Below, one piece after another: positions 1-5,052 of a stretch of DNA of 11,308 bases. Every line of letters starts with the position of its first letter. Position 1 is the first letter of the stretch. A program made the translations under genes and the position numbers. Under the pieces are notes generated by a model. The model was not told the DNA's origin and made no database searches. It was given only the letters and a program-made list of their open reading frames with translations. Source of the stretch: JBFLVQ01 sp040758525 (lineage in GTDB: Bacteria > Acidobacteriota > Blastocatellia > Chloracidobacteriales > JADJPF01); assembly GCA_040758525.1 (NCBI GenBank), contig JBFLVQ010000277.1, positions 1-11,308 on the forward strand. The letters run 5' to 3'.

Positions 1-39
1 CTTTTTCAAAGGCTTTGACGTCTCTCTATCTTCCTATCC

Positions 40-51
40 AGTTTTCAAACA
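40..51 (-). promoter_or_regulatory. boxA-like antitermination element
   Basis: The minus strand reads TGTTTGAAAACT followed by GGATAG. This resembles the boxA elements of Gram-positive and actinobacterial rRNA leaders and spacers, typically of the form TGTTTGAgAACT or CTTTGAAAACT, which bind NusB-S10. It lies about 40 bases downstream of the predicted minus-strand start point, as expected for an rRNA leader. The rRNA gene itself would begin beyond position 1 and is not visible. A short motif like this can occur by chance; the promoters just upstream are what raise confidence. Confidence 0.5.
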
Positions 52-70
52 TCGTGTCTTTTTTTGATTG

Positions 71-98
71 TTTGCGCCTTGCTTGCGCGCAAATTTTT
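71..98 (+). terminator. Rho-independent terminator-like hairpin
   Basis: On the plus strand, TTTGCGC (71-77) and GCGCAAA (87-93) form a perfect 7-bp stem with a 9-base loop, followed by five T residues (94-98). This has the form of an intrinsic terminator for transcription entering from the left. On the minus strand the same hairpin would sit at the very 5' end of the transcript from the promoter at 99-126 and has no T-tract after it, so it is not a terminator in that direction. Confidence 0.4.
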
Positions 99-126
99 AT
101 TCTACTTCTTTATCTTTTTTTGTCAA
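99..126 (-). promoter_or_regulatory. sigma70-type promoter, rrn-proximal candidate
   Basis: On the minus strand there is a perfect -35 box TTGACA (121-126), a 16-bp A-rich spacer and a -10 box TAGAAT (99-104, five of six matches). Transcription would start near position 92 and run toward the left edge, through the boxA-like element at 40-51. No minus-strand coding frame follows inside the window, so the transcript is either a leader or belongs to a gene off the left edge. Confidence 0.5.
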
Positions 127-298
127 CTACTTCCTTCCCGTTTTTTCCGGCTTTCTTCCTGCTCATCTTTTATCAATTGTTTTCAATCGATGTTTAGCTA
201 TCGACGCAGTATCTAGGAAGTTTCAAAACTCTCAACAGCTCACAAGTTTACCCTTTTTCTTCCTTGCTTCTCGCTGTCTCCCTCGCTTTGTTAGCTTC

Positions 299-327
299 TT
301 TATATCTTGCCCCGGCGGGAAATCCAA
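299..327 (-). promoter_or_regulatory. Weak possible upstream promoter
   Basis: The minus strand has a -10-like TATAAA (299-304), a 17-bp spacer and a poor -35 TTGGAT (322-327). A perfect TTGACA also occurs at 330-335, but at 25 bp it is too far from this -10 box. It is listed only because tandem promoters are usual upstream of rRNA operons; alone it would not be convincing. Confidence 0.2.
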
Positions 328-485
328 GCTGTCAAACAACAGCCTCATTCTAAATCCCGCTACCAATCCCAGCAAGCGATCAACGCGATCTTTTGCCGAA
401 AATTAGTAGCTACTTTTTCAAATATCAGAGTTGATTAGCAGTCTAAAAAATATCAAGAAGTTCTTCTGCCCATAGGCGAGTGTTC

Positions 486-513
486 ATGATATATATCGCG
501 GTGATGTTGTCAA
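486..513 (-). promoter_or_regulatory. sigma70-type promoter just past the phaC-like stop
   Basis: On the minus strand there is a perfect -35 TTGACA (508-513), a 16-bp spacer and a -10 TATCAT (486-491, five of six matches). It begins about 10 bases beyond the stop codon of the PhaC-like gene and points away from it toward the left edge. It therefore serves something downstream on the minus strand, not the PhaC-like gene. The -35 box sits in a small palindrome, TGTTG-T-CAACA (505-515). Confidence 0.45.
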
Positions 514-523
514 CAGTTTCAGG

Positions 524-1681
524 TCAAATTTTCCCGGCACCATTACGGCCATTCGGCCGCGTGCGCTGGCGAGTCAATTGTGAACGTGGAATAAGCCACT
601 GAGCAATATAGTTCCAGGTTGAAGAAGCATTCTTGCCTGCAAGCATGCCTAGATGGCCACCATTGACCTCATGGTAAGTTTTATCCTTACTACCAATCTT
701 ATCCATGATTGGGCGTACCGAGTCAGGATGTCCTAAGAAGTCCTCTCGCCCTGCTAACACCAGGTATGACGATTTGATCTTGCTTAGCTCAACCTTTATT
801 CCACCAATCTCTAGTTTGCCATAAAAGAGACGGTTCTGTTTTACAATCTCTACAAAAAACTGTTTGAAAGCATCACGCGGATAGGCGACAAAATCTTCAA
901 ACCAGCGTTCCATAGACTCGTAGCCAGCAATATAGTCCTCATCCCATAGGTTGACCATCAGATTCATTGGTAACAACACTGTATTAAGAGGCTTCATCAA
1001 TTGGAATATTGTACGTGATACAGAAGCAGGTACACCCTCAAACACTTCAGCAATCGCAAGGATTGGGCGATCTATCATCTGTGCCAGTGAATGGTATCTA
1101 GGTAAACGGCTAAAATCGGCGGGTGAGCCAAGCGCAACAATATTGCGGACACTATTACTGCGATCAAGGGCTGTATAAATATTACTGAAAATACCTCCCA
1201 TACTGTAGCCTAACAGAGTGACATTTGCAGCACCTGTGAGATCGCGTATACGCTCAATTGCCAGACCAATATTGGTTATATAATCATCTAGTCGTAATCC
1301 TTTGTCGCGACGGCTAGGCTTACCAAAATCGAGTACAAAGACATCAAAATCGTAGTTGAGCAGATGACGTACAAAACTGTGCCTAGGGCGTAGATCATAG
1401 ATCTGTGGCGTCACCATTAAAGGAGGCACAAAGAGCACAGGCGTATAAGGCGAAGCATAATAGTCCTGCCAAAACCGCTTTAGGATAAACTGTCGCTCTG
1501 CCATTACTACCTCGGCAGGAGTACGCTCGAACTTAGTCAGATAACCATTTGAGGTAAGTATACGTAAGGCATTGAAGACACGTACTGTGCCACGATAGAG
1601 TTCTGTTTTACAGCGGCTATGTAGATCTTCACGCAACATTTCGATCGTTTCGATGCTATTTACGATATTATCAAGTTTCAT
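524..1681 (-). CDS. phaC: PhaC-family alpha/beta hydrolase (class III PHA synthase-like, Ser nucleophile)
   Basis: The 385-residue protein resembles the PhaC subunit of class III polyhydroxyalkanoate synthases in length and sequence. PhaC-like features in order are the block FVPPLMVTPQIYDLRP (84-99), the FDVFVLDFG strand (112-120) and LDDYITNIG (131-139). The nucleophile elbow is GYSMGG (158-163), LAGREDF (309-315) carries the acidic residue, and GGHLGM (341-346) carries the histidine. The triad would be Ser160, Asp314 and His343. Its spacing (154 and 29) is almost that of the Cys149/Asp302/His331 triad known in the Allochromatium enzyme. The nucleophile is Ser (AGT), whereas true PHA synthases use Cys, so polymer synthesis is uncertain; an esterase, thioesterase or depolymerase-like role is possible. 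No phaE or phasin is nearby. I chose the ATG at 1681 because the frame further upstream lies inside the proline dehydrogenase gene and is not PhaC-like. The gene starts 10 bases after that gene's stop, so the two are probably cotranscribed. Confidence 0.75.
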   Translation of the reverse strand: MKLDNIVNSIETIEMLREDLHSRCKTELYRGTVRVFNALRILTSNGYLTKFERTPAEVVMAERQFILKRFWQDYYASPYTPVLFVPPLMVTPQIYDLRPRHSFVRHLLNYDFDVFVLDFGKPSRRDKGLRLDDYITNIGLAIERIRDLTGAANVTLLGYSMGGIFSNIYTALDRSNSVRNIVALGSPADFSRLPRYHSLAQMIDRPILAIAEVFEGVPASVSRTIFQLMKPLNTVLLPMNLMVNLWDEDYIAGYESMERWFEDFVAYPRDAFKQFFVEIVKQNRLFYGKLEIGGIKVELSKIKSSYLVLAGREDFLGHPDSVRPIMDKIGSKDKTYHEVNGGHLGMLAGKNASSTWNYIAQWLIPRSQLTRQRTRPNGRNGAGKI

Positions 1682-1691
1682 TATTGGTAGA

Positions 1692-2621
1692 TTATCCTTT
1701 GAAAGCGTTCTTGAGCACGAACCAGATATTGGCAGGCCGTTCCGCCAAGCGACGCATAAAGTATGGGTACCAGTGCTTGCCATAAGGGACATAGACACGC
1801 ATTTTATAGCCTTCGCGGGCAAGCCTCTCTTGCAGGTCACGCCGTACTCCATAGAGCATCTGAAACTCAAAGGCTGTCTTTGCTATTCCTTTGCGTGTAA
1901 CAAACTCCTGGGTCGCTCGAATCATACTCTCATCATGGGTGGCAATACCGTGGTAGATACTACTCTCAAGCATTAACTTCATAAGCTCTACATAATTTTT
2001 ATCTGTATCACTCTTAAGTGGGAAGGCCACCGCAGGAGGTTCATTATAAGCGCCTTTGCAGAGCCGTATGCTAGCGCCATGTTTGAGTAGATCAGTAATA
2101 TCATCACGACTGCGATATAGATAGGATTGAATGACAATACCGACATTATCAAAATCTTTATGCAGTCGTTTGAAGAGTGTAATGGTAGCATCAGTATGAG
2201 CAGAATCCTCCATATCGATACGTACAAAATGGCCACCTGCACGCGCCTTCTCGACAATACGACGAGTATTGTTCAGACATAGTTCTAGATCAATATCAAG
2301 TCCTAGTTGTGTGGGTTTAATAGAGACACCAGATCGTAGTTGCTCTTTATCGATCAACGTTAGTATTCTGTTATATTCGATCACTTCGGCTTCTGCTTCC
2401 GCTTCATTCTTGATTGCTTCACCCAAATGATCGAAAGAGGCACCAATATTGTGGCTATTCAACTCGCGCACAACTAGCGCCGCCTCCTCAATCGTTTCAC
2501 CTGCGACAAATCGGCTAGTAATCTTCTTAAAGAAACTGATGCGCGTGAAGAAGTCCTTGAGACCCTCCTGCCGGGAAAGATATAGCAGTGCTGTTTTCGT
2601 AATCATAGGTTCGCTCTGCAA
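1692..2621 (-). CDS. Proline dehydrogenase (monofunctional PRODH)
   Basis: FAD-dependent oxidation of L-proline to delta-1-pyrroline-5-carboxylate, the first step of proline catabolism, passing electrons to the quinone pool at the membrane. The 309 residues match the short single-domain PRODH family (about 300 residues); the P5C dehydrogenase half of bifunctional PutA is absent. Family motifs in order: SIKPTQLG (100-107), DMED (136-139), QSYLYR (165-170), RLCKGAYNEP (186-195), ATHD (227-230), FEFQMLYG (251-258) and the paired Arg260-Arg261, which bind the proline carboxylate in this family. They are followed by VYVPYG (276-281). The start is taken as TTG at 2621 because AAAAGGA lies 5 bases upstream; the in-frame ATG at 2606 has no comparable site. 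A short GAAGCN repeat encodes EAEAEAE at 73-79. No P5C dehydrogenase gene is visible in the window. The PhaC-like gene follows after 10 bases. Confidence 0.93.
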   Translation of the reverse strand: MQSEPMITKTALLYLSRQEGLKDFFTRISFFKKITSRFVAGETIEEAALVVRELNSHNIGASFDHLGEAIKNEAEAEAEVIEYNRILTLIDKEQLRSGVSIKPTQLGLDIDLELCLNNTRRIVEKARAGGHFVRIDMEDSAHTDATITLFKRLHKDFDNVGIVIQSYLYRSRDDITDLLKHGASIRLCKGAYNEPPAVAFPLKSDTDKNYVELMKLMLESSIYHGIATHDESMIRATQEFVTRKGIAKTAFEFQMLYGVRRDLQERLAREGYKMRVYVPYGKHWYPYFMRRLAERPANIWFVLKNAFKG

Positions 2622-2626
2622 ATCAG

Positions 2627-2633
2627 TCCTTTT
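2627..2633 (-). promoter_or_regulatory. Ribosome binding site selecting a TTG start
   Basis: The minus strand reads AAAAGGA, then CTGAT, then TTG (2619-2621). The spacing suits a Shine-Dalgarno site and favours the TTG start of proline dehydrogenase over the ATG 15 bases downstream. Confidence 0.5.
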
Positions 2634-2668
2634 ACAGATTTAGAATTGAAATTTCTGCGTGGCTTCCC

Positions 2669-2698
2669 ATTCTATAGAATATCGTCAGCTTTTGTCTA
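2669..2698 (-). promoter_or_regulatory. Possible promoter with overlapping palindrome upstream of PRODH
   Basis: In the 92-base gap between the methyltransferase stop and the PRODH start, the minus strand has TAGACA (2693-2698, five of six to -35), a 16-bp spacer and TATAGA (2671-2676, four of six to -10). The -10 box lies inside a perfect 12-bp palindrome, ATTCTATAGAAT (2669-2680), which could be an operator. The gap suggests that PRODH and the PhaC-like gene form a transcription unit separate from the HAD-methyltransferase pair. Confidence 0.3.
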
Positions 2699-2713
2699 TT
2701 GCTTAGCGATATC

Positions 2714-4132
2714 TTAGGCGGTCTGCTCGGCAACTCTAGAAGTAATATTGGTTAGCTGGCGCGGCTTACGATAAACAAACATTGGTCGGCGGCGCATTGC
2801 CTGCGAACCAAAAAAGCGCAAATAGACCCCCTTAGCATCGCATAACCCTCGTGTTCGTAAGAAATCTGCAATATCAAGCTTATGATCAAGGTGCATAGGA
2901 TGAGCCTTAGTTGCACCAAAATAGGCTGACGCAATGAGTGTACCGCCATCGGCAAGCCGCGCTAGTAGGAACTCCAACACCTCGGCTGGCTCGTATAGAT
3001 GCTCTAGTACATCCAGTATAATAATTGTGTCAAAGCTCTCTGCCGCAATCTCTCTATGCTCACTGGCAAAAGTTACTGTAAGGTTATGCTGCTGTGTCTG
3101 CCATTGCGCATAACGTTTACTTTCACCTTCCACATCGAAGTAGGTTACTTGACAACCCTGTATAGCAAGCGCAAGGGCAAGATCACCAATCCCTGCACCA
3201 TAATCGAGTACCCGCCCACGCGCCAAGCTCAACACATCTAAAGTAAAAATGATATGTTTGTAGGCAAGATGATACTGTGCAAGGTCATATATGTAATACT
3301 GTGCATTGTCACGGTACCAGGCTTCTACCGCTTCTCGGGTTTGTGGCTGTTTGCGTTGCCAATCGGCGGCTAACTTACCTGTACTGGTAAGTAACAATTC
3401 AGCGATCTTTTCCTGGCTCTCTCCAGTAAACCCCATTAGTGCTACTACTGCCTGCTTATGGTTCTGTTTATTATGTTGCGCTCCCGCAATTGTGAGGCTA
3501 TATGAGACCCCATAACAGATCAAGAAAAGAATCATAGCTGGCAGCGCATTCCAATTAAGTAAGAGTAGTAAGAGCAAGGCTGGTAATTTGACCTCCAACT
3601 GAATGGCAAGATGGGCGGCCAATGCTGTCAGTAACGCTGCTAAGATAGGATTTGGTAAAAAGGCTTGAAAAACAATGTAAAGCATTACTGCGTCAGCTAG
3701 TAGATAACAGAGACCAAGCCAGCGGTATTGTCTGCCCCATCCTTGCCGCTTGAGCAGATAGCGTATAGTAAGGTTTGTTCCTAGTAACAACGCAATCCCG
3801 ATCAATAGCGCCTGGTATTGGATGTACCAGTTTGTCTTCTCTACTGCAAGGGCACCAAAAAGCAGTAATAATGCGGCAAGAATCCAGCGTATACGCACAC
3901 TCCAATAGCATCGCTTTTCCAATTCCACAGTAATATGCAGGTATTTTGGCAAATAGATCAGCGAGTAAAGTAGTGCCAGCGTAAACAGGCTGTTAGTTAT
4001 GATCTGCCATGTAGTGAAGATATACTCACCATATCGATATTGAATCGCTTCAACAACCAATAAGAGCAGCGTACAAACCAGACTGGCTACGGAATATTTT
4101 CTGAAAAAGGTTTGCTGTTGTTGATAGTTCAT
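2714..4132 (-). CDS. Multi-pass membrane protein with C-terminal SAM methyltransferase domain
   Basis: The 472-residue protein has two parts. Residues 1 to about 220 are strongly hydrophobic, with roughly six to eight membrane segments (near 13-30, 43-63, 83-98, 105-126, 138-160, 163-180 and 183-217), including a seven-leucine run. After a soluble linker (220-300) comes a class I (Rossmann) methyltransferase. Its SAM-binding motif is VLDYGAGIGD (308-317), the acidic residue at the end of strand 2 lies in YFDVEG (Asp333), and FDTIIILDVLEHLYEP (367-382) is the motif IV/post-motif typical of Methyltransf_11/23-type enzymes. The catalytic domain would probably face the cytoplasm and act on a membrane-embedded or lipid-linked substrate; this is inference. 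I take the ATG at 4132, four bases after the HAD stop. A TTG at 4144 would overlap the HAD gene by 8 bases. I do not recognise the specific subfamily or substrate. Confidence 0.8.
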   Translation of the reverse strand: MNYQQQQTFFRKYSVASLVCTLLLLVVEAIQYRYGEYIFTTWQIITNSLFTLALLYSLIYLPKYLHITVELEKRCYWSVRIRWILAALLLLFGALAVEKTNWYIQYQALLIGIALLLGTNLTIRYLLKRQGWGRQYRWLGLCYLLADAVMLYIVFQAFLPNPILAALLTALAAHLAIQLEVKLPALLLLLLLNWNALPAMILFLICYGVSYSLTIAGAQHNKQNHKQAVVALMGFTGESQEKIAELLLTSTGKLAADWQRKQPQTREAVEAWYRDNAQYYIYDLAQYHLAYKHIIFTLDVLSLARGRVLDYGAGIGDLALALAIQGCQVTYFDVEGESKRYAQWQTQQHNLTVTFASEHREIAAESFDTIIILDVLEHLYEPAEVLEFLLARLADGGTLIASAYFGATKAHPMHLDHKLDIADFLRTRGLCDAKGVYLRFFGSQAMRRRPMFVYRKPRQLTNITSRVAEQTA

Positions 4133-4136
4133 AATC

Positions 4137-4859
4137 TCACTCAAGTTGCTTTAGCAGATCTGGCAGCTCAAGATGCGATCTAATAATGAAATCTGCTTTG
4201 CTTCTAGTAGTCTCAGTGAGACCGTCAGAGAAGAGTACTGCCTTGGCACCTACTGCCTTTGCCCCAGCAATATCTGTCACCTCTAGATCACCTATGTGCA
4301 ACATCTCTTGAGGAGATATGCCTAGTGATGTGGTAGTACGCAAAAAGACAGATTCGTGAGGTTTTGATCGGCCTGCCTCATCTGAAAAAGTCAATACTTC
4401 AAAATATTCATAAATGTGGTTACGCCGCATCAACTCACGTAGTACTCGGCCAGGCGCAAAGCCTGTGTCAGAAATGACTGCTAGCTTGTAATGTGGTGCC
4501 AGTGCCTTGAGTACTTCTGTTACACCTTCAATAAGTGTAGGTGGATAGTCGTAAAGTAGCTCACTGCTCCAGCGTGCCAATTCCTCTAATTCTTCTTCAG
4601 GCAGTTTCACTGCCAAGCGTACAAGCATCATCTCCAATCGTTCACGTGCAATTGGGGTACGATACTCCTCACTCCATATGCGATTGCAGACCTCAACAGT
4701 ATAGGTGAAAGCTTCAATCACCTGCTCCATGTGGCAATCTTGGTAAGGGCGCACCGTCTCCCAGAGAAATTGTAATCGCCGCTCTCGGTAACTGACCTCT
4801 TTAAGGTCGCGATAGAGCGTATTCCAGAAATCGAACGAGATCGCTTTTATTTTTTCCAT
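4137..4859 (-). CDS. HAD-superfamily hydrolase (subfamily IA-like)
   Basis: The 240-residue protein has the full HAD motif set. Motif I is FDFWNTLY with nucleophile Asp10, motif II is VISDTG with Ser130, motif III is RSKPHESVF with Lys166, and motif IV is HIGDLEVTDIAGA with Asp191 and Asp196. The helical cap lies between motifs I and II (about 20-110), as in subfamily IA. The residue two after the nucleophile is Trp12 instead of the general acid Asp of classic phosphatases. Haloacid-dehalogenase-type members also lack that Asp, so phosphatase activity cannot be assumed and the substrate is unknown. The ATG at 4859 is preceded by GGAGTGA about 10 bases upstream. The membrane methyltransferase gene starts four bases after this stop, so the two are probably cotranscribed. 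The 193-base gap upstream is shared with the divergent mutase operon. Confidence 0.85.
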   Translation of the reverse strand: MEKIKAISFDFWNTLYRDLKEVSYRERRLQFLWETVRPYQDCHMEQVIEAFTYTVEVCNRIWSEEYRTPIARERLEMMLVRLAVKLPEEELEELARWSSELLYDYPPTLIEGVTEVLKALAPHYKLAVISDTGFAPGRVLRELMRRNHIYEYFEVLTFSDEAGRSKPHESVFLRTTTSLGISPQEMLHIGDLEVTDIAGAKAVGAKAVLFSDGLTETTRSKADFIIRSHLELPDLLKQLE

Positions 4860-4947
4860 ATTGAGAAATTCACTCCATAAAGTCTACATATTTAACTCAA
4901 GGATACGCCCATAAGCAAGCCTAGCACCACATAGGGAGAATTGGCGG

Positions 4948-4977
4948 TTGACACTTAATCCTACCCTACACTATCAT
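4948..4977 (+). promoter_or_regulatory. Promoter of the acyl-CoA mutase operon
   Basis: A perfect -35 TTGACA (4948-4953), an 18-bp spacer and -10 TATCAT (4972-4977, five of six) lie in the divergent gap. Transcription would start near 4984, giving a leader of about 70 bases before the ATG at 5053, which has AGGAG (5043-5047) as its ribosome binding site. No obvious riboswitch fold was recognised; the leader is too short for a full cobalamin riboswitch. Confidence 0.55.
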
Positions 4978-5052
4978 CAAAGTCCGGAATTAAAGAATTG
5001 ATTTTATTTAAGATGACCTATATTCAAGACGTCCTCATTAGCAGGAGAGTTT

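Larger units (their letters stand above)
1..523. other. Gene-free, strand-skewed region at left edge
   Basis: No convincing gene was found in this 523-base stretch. The plus strand is rich in pyrimidines (many T and CT runs), so a minus-strand transcript would be purine-rich. Stops in all three minus frames were checked over positions 1-420, and no open frame is longer than about 57 codons. The two plus-strand frames here (15-197 and 68-406) encode low-complexity Phe/Leu/Ser-rich sequence with no family resemblance. The region holds several minus-strand promoter-like sites, a boxA-like site and a plus-strand terminator-like hairpin, listed separately. Reading it as an rRNA operon upstream region is an inference from those sites. 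An imperfect hairpin, ATCAATTG-TTTT-CAATCGAT, lies at 172-191. Confidence 0.6.

Noticed and set aside
68..406. Plus-strand open frame of 112 codons in the left-edge region, with a shorter one at 15-197
   Set aside because: Low-complexity Phe/Leu/Ser-rich translation of a pyrimidine-rich stretch, no family resemblance, and it runs against minus-strand promoters and a boxA-like site.
445..467. Possible terminator after the PhaC-like gene (AGAAG/CTTCT with a downstream T-run on the minus strand)
   Set aside because: The inverted repeat has a loop of only two bases and lies downstream of another promoter. The usable stem is about four pairs.
1682..1870. N-terminal extension of the PhaC-like frame
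   Set aside because: These 63 residues are proline dehydrogenase sequence read in another frame. PhaC similarity starts after the ATG at 1681, which lies just past the PRODH stop.
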